From an uncultured beta proteobacterium (GTDB lineage Bacteria > Pseudomonadota > Gammaproteobacteria > Burkholderiales > Burkholderiaceae_C), in NCBI GenBank assembly GCA_903905735.1, contig CAIVHU010000013.1, forward strand, positions 1-64,000: DNA of 64,000 nucleotides, written 5' to 3'. Of the stretch, positions 1 to 8,200 are shown one piece after another (position 1 is the first letter of the stretch; every line of letters begins with the position of its first letter). The notes under the pieces were generated by a model. The model was not told the origin of the DNA. It saw nothing but the letters and a program-made list of their open reading frames with translations, and searched no databases. The translations under genes were made by a program, and so were the position numbers.

Positions 1-101
1 AGCAAAACTGCGCTGCTACCAAAATGCCAGTATCAAGCCAAGCTCTGCCAGCGTTTGCCGCTGCGTAAAATAGTCACGCTGCACCCGCGCTGTGTCAGCT
101 T

Positions 102-129
102 GAGTTGTACACCGCGAACTGTACAACTC
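102..129. promoter_or_regulatory. Perfect 10-bp inverted repeat, possible operator
   Basis: GAGTTGTACA at 102-111 is mirrored exactly by TGTACAACTC at 120-129 across an 8-nt spacer. The arms are not GC-rich and no T tract follows, so a terminator is unlikely. The geometry fits a dimeric transcription-factor site upstream of the porin. Which factor binds is unknown. Confidence 0.5.
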
Positions 130-217
130 GTGTCACTTCAATGTTGGCAGAAGTTTGGCGTGACCTTCAACACCTTCTGGTATTTTTAGGCAAAATTCTG
201 CAACGTACGCGCTGGCT

Positions 218-1309
218 GTGCTGGCCGCTTCTGGTGCCGCTATGGCCCAATCTTCTGTGACTTTGTATGGTATTGCTGACGTTTGGTTTGGATCAAACAG
301 CGTTGATAAAGGTGATGGCAAAGGTAGCCTGAGTCAGACCGTTCTGAATTCAGGTAGTGTCAATGGCGACCGCTGGGGCATGAAGGGTTCTGAAGACCTG
401 GGTGGTGGCTTGAAGACCAACTTTCAACTGGAAAGTGGTTTTAGCATTGACTCTGGCGCCGCTGCGCAAGGTGGCTTGCTGTTCGGTCGTCAAGCTTGGG
501 TTGGTTTGTCGGGCGGTTTTGGCGCGGTGCAGTTGGGCCGGATGTCAACAGCTGTCTACAACGTAGCAGGCACTTCCAATGCGATGCTTGACTCTGGCTT
601 GGCACCCTTGGGCAACATTGGTCGCGTCAATGATCAAGGCAACTCAGTGTTCATTAATGGAGTGGCCAATACTGCTACTGGCAATACATTGCGCTTTAAC
701 AACGCCTTGTCATACAGTATCCCCACAATCGCTGGCCTCGACGCAACCATCCAATACTCTTTGGGTGAAAACAAATCTTCTTCAACAAGTGCAGATTCGG
801 CCTTTGGCCTGAATGCAAACTACGCCAACGGTCCTTTGGGCGTTCAATTGGCTTACCAAGTTGAAACTTGCAAAGCCGCTACCAATACTGATGGATCTGC
901 TGCTTGCGCGGCTGGCGCGACGGCCGACCGTAAGTTCACACTTTTGGGTGCTGAATACAACTTAGGCGTAGCTGTTCTGAAGGGTAGCTATGGTCACGTC
1001 GCCAATATCGCCGGCCGCGACGGTGCTAGCAGCAATGAATACCAAATTGGCGTGGATGTGCCGGTGTCTTCCACTTTGGTGCTGACGGCTAGCTATGCCA
1101 AGGCCAATGACAACTCGACTCAATCTGCTGTGGTAAATGCAGCAGGTACGGGCGATGCCTCCCGTCAAGGTTATGGTCTCGGCGCTCAGTACATCTTGTC
1201 CAAGCGTACTTTCATCTATGGTGGTTACGAAGCCGACAAACAGACCCAGTCGAATGTTGCAGATTACAAGCACAGCGTGTATGCCATTGGTATCAACCAC
1301 AAGTTCTAA
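218..1309 (+). CDS. Gram-negative trimeric porin, 5' end damaged
   Basis: The product is an outer-membrane beta-barrel porin of the betaproteobacterial OmpC-like family, allowing passive diffusion of small solutes. The mature protein begins QSSVTLYGIADVWFG and ends in NHKF, the terminal aromatic signal for barrel assembly. About 350 mature residues is normal. The start is the problem: the reading frame opens with GTG in the middle of the signal peptide (ALAVLAASGAAMAQ). Reading upstream in frame there is no ATG before a stop at 161-163, and the positively charged MKK-type start is missing. Either the 5' end was replaced by a rearrangement near 200-210, or this is a sequence error. Without a full signal peptide the protein is unlikely to be exported. 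Confidence 0.8.
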   Translation: MLAASGAAMAQSSVTLYGIADVWFGSNSVDKGDGKGSLSQTVLNSGSVNGDRWGMKGSEDLGGGLKTNFQLESGFSIDSGAAAQGGLLFGRQAWVGLSGGFGAVQLGRMSTAVYNVAGTSNAMLDSGLAPLGNIGRVNDQGNSVFINGVANTATGNTLRFNNALSYSIPTIAGLDATIQYSLGENKSSSTSADSAFGLNANYANGPLGVQLAYQVETCKAATNTDGSAACAAGATADRKFTLLGAEYNLGVAVLKGSYGHVANIAGRDGASSNEYQIGVDVPVSSTLVLTASYAKANDNSTQSAVVNAAGTGDASRQGYGLGAQYILSKRTFIYGGYEADKQTQSNVADYKHSVYAIGINHKF

Positions 1310-1351
1310 TCTGACGCTGACGCAAGTCAGGTGAAGGTGAGAAGTTCAAAA

Positions 1352-1383
1352 CCCCGCCCGGGCAACCCGGCGGGGTTTTTTCT
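1352..1383 (+). terminator. Rho-independent terminator of the porin gene
   Basis: A GC-rich hairpin (CCCCGCC...GGCGGGG, with one bulged base and a CAA loop) is followed directly by TTTTTTCTT, 43 bases after the porin stop codon. Confidence 0.85.
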
Positions 1384-1520
1384 TGGGCCACTACATGATG
1401 CCGCAGGGGTGAGCTGAGTCCGATCTGCCTGATATCGTTGAACGAGAGGTAAAGTTTTCAAACACGGTCACAGCTTCCTTATGATGCTGATCCTGACCAC
1501 ACCGCATCCTTGGATCAAGC

Positions 1521-2042
1521 ATGAAAGCGTTTCACCCTCTTCTTGCCGTGACCGTCCTGGGCCAGGTCGCGCTGCCCGCGCTGGCCGGGCTGGGCCGTGC
1601 GCCGCTACCTGGTTCGGTGGCTGTGTCCGCCGCCCAGGCGACGCAGCAGGCATCGGTGGCGAAGAAGGCGGCAGCAAGTCCATCCGCCAGCCAGACCACC
1701 AGCTCTGTGGCCAGCCCTTATACGCTGCAGGCGCAAACGCTCGCCAGCGGCACGGTGGTGACCGAGTACCTCAATGCCGCCGGCATCGTGTTTGCCGTGA
1801 CCTGGGCGGGCCCGGTGTTGCCGGACCTGACCGCGCTGCTGGGCGACTATTTTCCGACCTTCAAGACGCAGACGGCGCAGCGTCGTGCTGCTGGCTGGCG
1901 CGGCGGGCCTGTGCAAGTGGCTGCGGACGGTTTGACCCTGGTGTCTGCCGGGCGCATGGGGCATTTTTCGGGCTACGCCTACGCGGCGTCGCTGGTGCCT
2001 GCGGGGGTGGACGTGGCGACGCTGCTGCAGGGTGCGCCATGA
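1521..2042 (+). CDS. DUF2844 family exported protein
   Basis: A 173-residue protein with an N-terminal signal peptide (MKAFHPLLAVTVLGQVALPA, cut after ALA). A low-complexity Ala/Ser/Gln stretch (residues 30-65) precedes a compact domain with YTLQAQTLASGTVVTEYLN, a DUF2844 signature. It should be periplasmic or surface-exposed. The stop codon overlaps the next start (ATGA at 2039-2042), so it is translationally coupled to the DUF3443 gene; the two families are usually found as a pair. The biochemical role is unknown. Confidence 0.8.
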   Translation: MKAFHPLLAVTVLGQVALPALAGLGRAPLPGSVAVSAAQATQQASVAKKAAASPSASQTTSSVASPYTLQAQTLASGTVVTEYLNAAGIVFAVTWAGPVLPDLTALLGDYFPTFKTQTAQRRAAGWRGGPVQVAADGLTLVSAGRMGHFSGYAYAASLVPAGVDVATLLQGAP

Positions 2043-3303
2043 AGTGGCCTGCGCGGGTTGACCTGATGCGCTGGCTGCTGGCGATCGGCTTGGGTCTGGC
2101 CTTGGCGGCCTGTGGTGGCGGGGGTGGCAGCAATGCCAGCAGCACGGTCACCAGCAGCGCAGCGGGCTCTGTGCTGAGCGTGCCGGTGCCAGCCGGTGCG
2201 AATGCGATGGCCATCACGGTGGACGCCGGCCCGGCGGGCAGCGGCAACAACGTTAACCGACTCTACGCCTCCGTGACCGTGTGCCCGCCTGGCAGCGCCA
2301 GTTGCCAGACTATTGACCATGTGCTGGTCGACACCGGGTCGACCGGATTGCGTCTGCTGGCATCTGCCCTGAGCCATCCTGCCGCCTTTACGCCGCTGCT
2401 GGCCGATGGCGGCTTGCCTTTGCTGAATTGTGTGCAGTTTGTTGACAACACTTATGCCTGGGGGCCCGTGGTCAGCGCGGATGTGGTGCTGGGCGGCAAG
2501 ACGGCCAGCGGCGTGCCGATTCAGATCATGGGCGAAGCAGCTTATGGTGTCAGCGTGGGCGCCTGCAACCCGGGCGGCGGCACCGAGCTGAACACGGTCA
2601 GCGCGCTGGGGGCCAAGGGCGTTCTGGGGCTGGGACTGTTCCAGCAGGACTGCGGATCAGCTTGTCTCAGCAACACCGGAAACGGCCGTTACTACACCTG
2701 CAAAGATGCCAGCTGCGTTGCCAGCGCAGGCACGACGGCCCCGCTGGCCAGCCAGTTGACCCATCCGGTGGTGAAGTTTGCCACCGACAACAACGGTTTT
2801 GTGGTTACCTTGCCCAGTGTCGCCACTTCAGGTGCGGCCGGTGCCAACGGTGTGCTGGTGTTTGGCGTGAACACCGAGAGCAACAACCAGTTCACCCCGG
2901 CTCGGTGCTGGCGACCAATAGCCTGGGCAACATCACCACGCAGCTGGGCAGTCAGACCATGAGCCAGAGCTTCATTGATTCGGGCTCCAACGGCCTGTTC
3001 TTTGACATGAGCACACTGACGCCATGTAGTGCGGCATACAGTGGTTTTTACTGCCCTGCGTCAACCACGTCACTGACGGCCACGATGGCGGGCATCAGCG
3101 GCAGTGCGCTGGTGTCGTTCAGCGTTGGCAATGCGCAGAGCCTGCTGAACACTTCCGTGACAGCCTTGCCGACGCTGGCCGGCCCGATGAATGCCAGCCG
3201 GACCTTTGACTGGGGTTTGCCTTTTTTCTATGGTCGCAGCGTGTTTTACGGCATTGCCCAGACATCCTCGACATGGGGCACCGGGCCGCTGATCGCCTTT
3301 TGA
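2039..3303 (+). pseudogene. DUF3443 lipoprotein, pepsin-like, frameshifted
   Basis: In its undisrupted form this would be a DUF3443 protein of about 421 residues with a lipoprotein-type signal peptide (LGLALAACGGGG, lipobox LAAC). It carries two aspartic-protease-like motifs, LVDTGSTGLRL near residue 98 and FIDSGSNGLFF near residue 312. Between them lie GVLGLGL and GVLVFGVNT, which resemble the GILGLG and LVFGGVD strands of pepsins. At about 2898-2902 (ACCCCGGCTCGG) one base is missing: the first frame runs into unrelated sequence and stops at 2962, while the second frame (codons from position 1 of the triplet) continues PGSVLATNSLGNITTQL to 3303. The break lies between the two active-site motifs. 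It could be a homopolymer sequencing error or a recent mutation. Confidence 0.8.
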
Positions 3304-3427
3304 GTTCGGGCGAATAGGCCGTACTTGAACATCCCAATCAGGAGAAATATCCTGGACAAAAAATCTCGCTAGCATAGCTGGCTTGCGCCAACTGATCCGG
3401 TTGTGGCGATAGAGAAAACCGGCGATG

Positions 3428-3859
3428 TCACCCCGCATCAAACGGGTTGACCACTTGCACACCCAGTGGTTTTTTCATTGAGCCAGCGTCTTCGGAATAA
3501 AGTTTCCTGACTCCGTGTTCCGCACACACCGCGATGATCAACGCGTCCCACACTTGGTACTGGTGTGAGGTAGATAGCTTCCATGCCTGTTCATAGGCTA
3601 GGTCAGACGCCCCCAGCACGCTAACCGCCTGCGCCCAGGTGCCTACTGTCTCCATCGCAAGCGGGGGCAGCATGGTATTTTTGCGCAATACCACAGCCAG
3701 ATATTCGCTCAAAACCTGCCCTGGCAGGCGCGCCATCGGGCTGGTGAATAACCTTTCCAGAATATCGAGTGCAATTTTCTGTTTGGCCGCTGGGGTGTCC
3801 GGCGCGGTCGCATAAACCAGAATATTGGTATCTACCGCCCAAAGTGTTTCAGGCTTCAT
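3428..3859 (-). CDS. vapC: PIN-domain toxin (VapC family ribonuclease)
   Basis: A PIN-domain endoribonuclease, expected to cleave RNA when free of its antitoxin. The acidic metal-binding residues are visible: Asp in WAVDTNILVYA near residue 9, Glu in LSEYLAVVL, Asp in VWDALII and Asp in YSEDAGSM. I chose the ATG at 3859 because it starts MKPETLWAVDTN; an ATG two codons upstream is also possible. It overlaps the antitoxin gene by 11 bases, the normal coupling for such pairs. Length (143 residues) is typical and no catalytic residue is missing. Confidence 0.85.
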   Translation of the reverse strand: MKPETLWAVDTNILVYATAPDTPAAKQKIALDILERLFTSPMARLPGQVLSEYLAVVLRKNTMLPPLAMETVGTWAQAVSVLGASDLAYEQAWKLSTSHQYQVWDALIIAVCAEHGVRKLYSEDAGSMKKPLGVQVVNPFDAG

Positions 3860-4088
3860 AAGCATCGCTGCGGTCAAAAACTTTGCCATAAGGGGCGGTC
3901 ATGCGAAACGATAGCGCCTTGCGGACGAGCGCAGCGCGGTCTGCCGCGTCAAGCGATGTGCCGGGCAGTTGAACCAGTTTGAGCACGGGCTTGCCGTAAC
4001 GTGTCACGGTGAGCTCTTCCCCGGCAGCCACGCGCGCCGCCACCGCAGAAAAATTATGAATAACCTGGCGGGATGTCACGGAGTTCAT
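3849..4088 (-). CDS. Phd/YefM family antitoxin
   Basis: A 79-residue antitoxin with the Phd/YefM N-terminal DNA-binding fold (SRQVIHNFSAVAARVAAGEE, then LTVTRYGKPVLKLV) and a C-terminal tail expected to wrap the PIN toxin encoded directly downstream. Antitoxin precedes toxin with overlapping reading frames. It is probably autoregulated through the repeats at 4112-4130. Confidence 0.85.
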   Translation of the reverse strand: MNSVTSRQVIHNFSAVAARVAAGEELTVTRYGKPVLKLVQLPGTSLDAADRAALVRKALSFRMTAPYGKVFDRSDAYEA

Positions 4089-4111
4089 GGGTGTTCCTTG
4101 AAAAAAACGTT

Positions 4112-4130
4112 AGACAAAGTGTAAGACAAA
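4112..4130. promoter_or_regulatory. Direct repeats upstream of the Phd/PIN operon
   Basis: AGACAAA occurs at 4112-4118 and again at 4124-4130, 12 bases apart (about one helical turn), 24 bases upstream of the antitoxin start. Paired sites in this position fit antitoxin autoregulation; the binding protein is inferred. Confidence 0.4.
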
Positions 4131-4237
4131 TTGGTTGATCTAACTTCCCGGCTGCGGTAGGCAATTAAGCATCACCCGCATCCTAGCGGCTTATTTTGTA
4201 AGACTTTGACCCGATCCAGAGACTCCGCGCAGGGCGG

Positions 4238-4456
4238 ATGTCTGGATACGCAAGTCAAATCCGGGGGCGGCCAGCCGTCATGCCGGATCCACACCCAAAC
4301 GAGCCGCGCACGCGAGCCATTGGTATGACAGCGGCGGGGCGCTTTGTCTTTCTGGTCTTCATGTTGTGCAAACTTGACGGCAAGACCATGATTCGCCCTA
4401 TTAGCGCCCGCTACATGCACCAAAAGGAAATAGATCATTATGAAAGCCAAACTTAA
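4238..4456 (+). CDS. BrnT-like toxin, N-terminally short
   Basis: The C-terminal half is characteristic of BrnT-type ribonuclease toxins (COG2929): VMPDPHPNEPRTRAIG, then GRFVFLVF, then IRPISARYMHQKEIDHYE. BrnT proteins are usually about 90 residues; this frame is closed by a stop at 4199-4201 and has no usable start before ATG 4238, leaving 72 residues. About 20 N-terminal residues therefore seem to be missing, so it may be inactive. It overlaps the following antitoxin by 17 bases, toxin first, which is the usual brnT-brnA order. Confidence 0.7.
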   Translation: MSGYASQIRGRPAVMPDPHPNEPRTRAIGMTAAGRFVFLVFMLCKLDGKTMIRPISARYMHQKEIDHYESQT

Positions 4457-4697
4457 ATCCATGCCCGCCATCGGTAGTGATGCGGATGCACAGCAATTTG
4501 TCGCTACCGCCGACCTTTCAATGTACGACATGTCTGGATTCAAGCCAATGCACTTTGAATTCGAGCCGAAAGCAGCCGCTTTGAACATGCGTCTGCCCCA
4601 AAATTTGCTGGACGCTTTGAAGCTGAAAGCCAAGGCCAAGGGGATTCCGTACACGCGTTATGTCCGGTTGTTGCTTGAGAGCGATGTGGCACATTGA
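4440..4697 (+). CDS. BrnA/CopG ribbon-helix-helix antitoxin
   Basis: An 85-residue protein with a C-terminal ribbon-helix-helix domain (AALNMRLPQNLLDALKLKAK followed by GIPYTRYVRLLLESDV), the form typical of CopG/BrnA antitoxins in COG5304. The N-terminal half (MYDMSGFKPMHFEFEP) would be the toxin-binding part. It starts inside the last codons of the BrnT-like gene. It should neutralise that toxin and repress the operon. Confidence 0.8.
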   Translation: MKAKLKSMPAIGSDADAQQFVATADLSMYDMSGFKPMHFEFEPKAAALNMRLPQNLLDALKLKAKAKGIPYTRYVRLLLESDVAH

Positions 4698-4746
4698 AGT
4701 TCCGTATTCCAAGCCGAAAAGCGTCCAAGCAATACAGGAGCAACCC

Positions 4747-5012
4747 ATGACAACCGACGCGAAATATGACGCTGAAGAGTTGGAATATTGCAGGCATGGG
4801 AAGCTGGCACGCTGAAACTAACTGCTGCGATGAATGAGCAGACCAAGGCGCACCAGGTTGCAGCGGTGGCAACGTTCAAGAAAGACCAGCGGCTGAACAT
4901 CCGGATTTCCACCCGCGACCTGAAAAGTTTGCAGGCTCGCGCTCTGGAGGAGGGTGTGCCTTACCAGACCTTTGCGGTCAGTGTGCTGCACAAGTTTGTC
5001 AGTGGGCATTAG
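4747..5012 (+). pseudogene. Second CopG-type antitoxin, frameshifted near its start
   Basis: From 4788 the frame encodes another ribbon-helix-helix antitoxin (RLNIRISTRDLKSLQARALE, then GVPYQTFAVSVLHKFVSG). A well-placed ribosome site (AGGAG at 4736-4740) instead serves ATG 4747, which reads MTTDAKYDAEELE and then goes out of frame. One extra A at about 4782-4785 would join the halves as EELEILQAWEAGTLK, a normal N-terminus for this family. Translation could restart at TTG 4788, but that codon has no clear ribosome site. No toxin partner is adjacent. Confidence 0.7.
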
Positions 5013-5209
5013 GTGAACCAACGCTGATTTGTGGACGCTCTGACCCGCCCCGGATAGGCAACGCCAGGCGGTTGATAGGCTGGTAGGGGGTATGGCCGGA
5101 ATCCCCCTTGCTCGTCTGGATATGGAGAGGTGTGGCCTAAACTGTCTGGCCGCCGCGTTGGCCTGTGTGCTGCGCGACCTTCGCAATCTTCACGATCGAA
5201 CCACACACC

Positions 5210-8200
5210 ATGACCCAAGGCACCATCCGCATTCGCGGCGCGCGTCAGCACAACCTCAAGAACCTGGACCTGGACATCCGCACCGGCGAGTTGACGGTCG
5301 TCACCGGGCCCAGCGGCTCGGGCAAGTCCAGCCTGGTGTTTGACACGCTGTTTGCCGAAGGCCAGCGGCGTTATGTGGAAACCTTCAGCGCCTATGCGCG
5401 CCAGTTTCTGGACCGCATGGACAAACCCGCCGTCGATAAGGTCGATGGCGTGCCGCCCGCCATTGCCATCGACCAGACCAATCCGGTACGCAGCAGCCGC
5501 AGCACTGTGGGCACGATGACCGAGCTGAACGACCACCTCAAGCTCTTGTTTGCCCGCGCCGCGCAGCTGTTTGACCGCGATACCGCGCAACCGGTGCGCC
5601 ACGACACGCCTGAGACGATTTACGCTGAAATGCTGGCGCGTGCGGCTACGCTGGCAGCCACAGGCACGCTGGATGGTGTGGCCGAGGGTGCCGATGTGAG
5701 ACTTGCCATCACCTTCCCGGTGGAGTTGCCCGCCAGCGCCACGCCCGAGGAAATTGAGCAGTGGCTGTCGGTCAGCGGCTTTACTAAGGTGCAGGCGCAG
5801 CGGGTTGTTGATAGCGCATCGGATTTGGGGTCGGATCCCGATGTGACGCGCCGAGGCATGAAGAAGCCCAAAGCCGGGTCCAAATCGGGCTCTGACCCCC
5901 ATTCAGCAGAGATGGCATCCGTTTCAAAACGCAAGGTGCTTGACGTGGTGGCCGACCGCTTTCGCCTGGGCACGGCCGAGCGCGCCCGTGTACTTGAGGC
6001 CATTGAAGTGGCCCTGAAACACGGCGGTGGCCGCCTCTCGGTTTATGTATTAAATCAGCCTCCAGCCCTTACAGATCAAGCGCAGGCAGCTATCGAATCT
6101 GTAGAGATCAACGCGCCTGACATCTGGCGCTTTTCCACCGGCTTGCATTGCCCGGAGAGCGATTTGCGCTACACCGACCCGATGGCGTCGGCGTTTTCGT
6201 TCAACTCGGCGGTGGGCGCATGCGACACCTGCCGGGGCTTTGGCCGGGTCATCGGCGTGGACTACGGCCTGGTGATTCCTAACGACAAATTGACCTTGCG
6301 CGCCGGTGCCATCAAGCCGATGCAGACCCCGGCCTGGAAAGAGGCGCAGGACGACTTGATGCGCCACGCTGAGACCGAGGGCATTCCGCGTGACACGCCG
6401 TGGAACAAGCTGACACCCGAGCAGCAGCACTGGGTGATCCACGGCAGCCCGCACTGGCGCGGCAAGTGGAACCAGCACTGGTTTGGTGTGAAGCGCTTCT
6501 TTGAGTATCTGGAAACCAAGGCGTACAAGATGCACATCCGGGTGCTGCTGTCCAAATACCGCAGCTACACCGAGTGCCCGGATTGCGGTGGCGCACGTCT
6601 GAAAACCGAGAGCCTGCTGTGGCGCATCGGCTCCAAGGCGCAGGCAGATGCGGTGCTGGAGCCAGGCAAGCGTTTCATGCCCAATGGCGTGAAATGGTCA
6701 CGCGATCAGCTTGAAGCCTTGCCGGGGCTGTGCTTGCACGATTTGATGCTGCTGCCCATTGACCGGCTGCGCAAATTCTTTGACGCCATGCAGGCAGACT
6801 CGCAAACAACCGATGCAAACGCGTTAGGGGCGTCTGAGGCGGATGCCAAAACCCTCAAGCTGCTACTCGAAGAAATCTGCACCCGCCTCAGCTACCTGAG
6901 CGAAGTCGGCATTGGTTACCTGACGCTGGACCGGCAAAGCCGCACCTTGAGTGGCGGCGAGGTGCAGCGCATCAACCTGACCACGGCGCTGGGCACCTCG
7001 CTGGTCAACACGCTGTTTGTGCTGGACGAACCCAGCATCGGCCTGCACCCGCGCGACATGCACCGCATCATCGTGGCCATGCAGCGCCTGCGTGACGCGG
7101 GCAACACGCTGGTGGTGGTGGAGCACGACCCGGCCGTGATGCTGGCCGCCGATCGCATGATCGACATGGGCCCCGGCCCGGGCGAGCGCGGTGGGCAGAT
7201 TGTTTTTGACGGCACGACGGCCGATTTGCGCAACGCCGACACGTTGACTGGTGCCTATCTGGGCGGGCGCAAAACGGTCGGCATGGGGTTCAAGCGGCTG
7301 GTGGCGGCCAATACGCCACGGCTGATTCTGGAAGGCGCGCGCGACCACAACCTGAAAAACATCTCGGTAGAGATTCCGTTGCAGCGGCTGGTGGTTGTCA
7401 CCGGCGTGTCTGGCTCTGGCAAATCCACGCTGATCCAGGACACGCTGGCTCCCGCGTTGCTGCGCCACTTTGGCAAGGCTACCGACACACCCGGTGTCTT
7501 TGAGCGTCTGCTGGGTGCCGAGCAACTGAGCGACGTGGTGTTTGTGGACCAGTCGCCGATTGGCAAGACGGCGCGCTCGAATCCGGCGAGCTACGTGGGT
7601 GCCTGGGACGCGATTCGCGAGATTTTTGCCAATGCGCCGCTGGCCCAACAGCGCGGTTACACCGCCACCAAATTCAGTTTCAACAACGGCGACGGCCGCT
7701 GCCCCACTTGCGGCGGCTCGGGGTTTGAGCATGTGGAGATGCAGTTTTTGAGCGACGTGTACCTGCGCTGCCCGGATTGCGACGGCAAACGTTACCGACC
7801 GGAGATTCTGGAAATCACGATTGAGCGTGGCATCCGCCACCTCAACGTGGCCGACGTGCTGGACCTCACCGTCAGCGAAGCGGCTGACCTGTTCAAGCAC
7901 GACCGCGAGGTGATCCGCGCGTTGCAACCCATCATCGACGTGGGCCTGGAATACGTCAAACTCGGACAACCCGTGCCCACGCTCAGCGGTGGCGAGGCCC
8001 AGCGCCTGAAACTCGCCGGATTTCTGGCCGAAGCCGCCAAGGCCAGCAGCGCCAGCCGCCAGGCGCTGGCCCGGCGTGGCGTGTTGTTCATGTTTGATGA
8101 GCCGACCACCGGGCTGCACTTTGACGACATCGCCAAACTCATGCGTGCGCTGCGCAAGCTGCTCGACGCGGGTCACAGTCTGCTGGTGATCGAACACAAC

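Noticed and set aside
133..321. 62-codon minus-strand gene at the porin start
   Set aside because: About 22 codons (AEFCLKIPEGVEGHAKLLPT) look protein-like, but most of the frame is antisense to conserved porin sequence; too weak to call.
1481..2038. N-terminal extension of the DUF3443 gene back to 1481
   Set aside because: This part overlaps the DUF2844 gene out of frame; ATG 2039 gives a proper lipoprotein signal peptide and an ATGA overlap.
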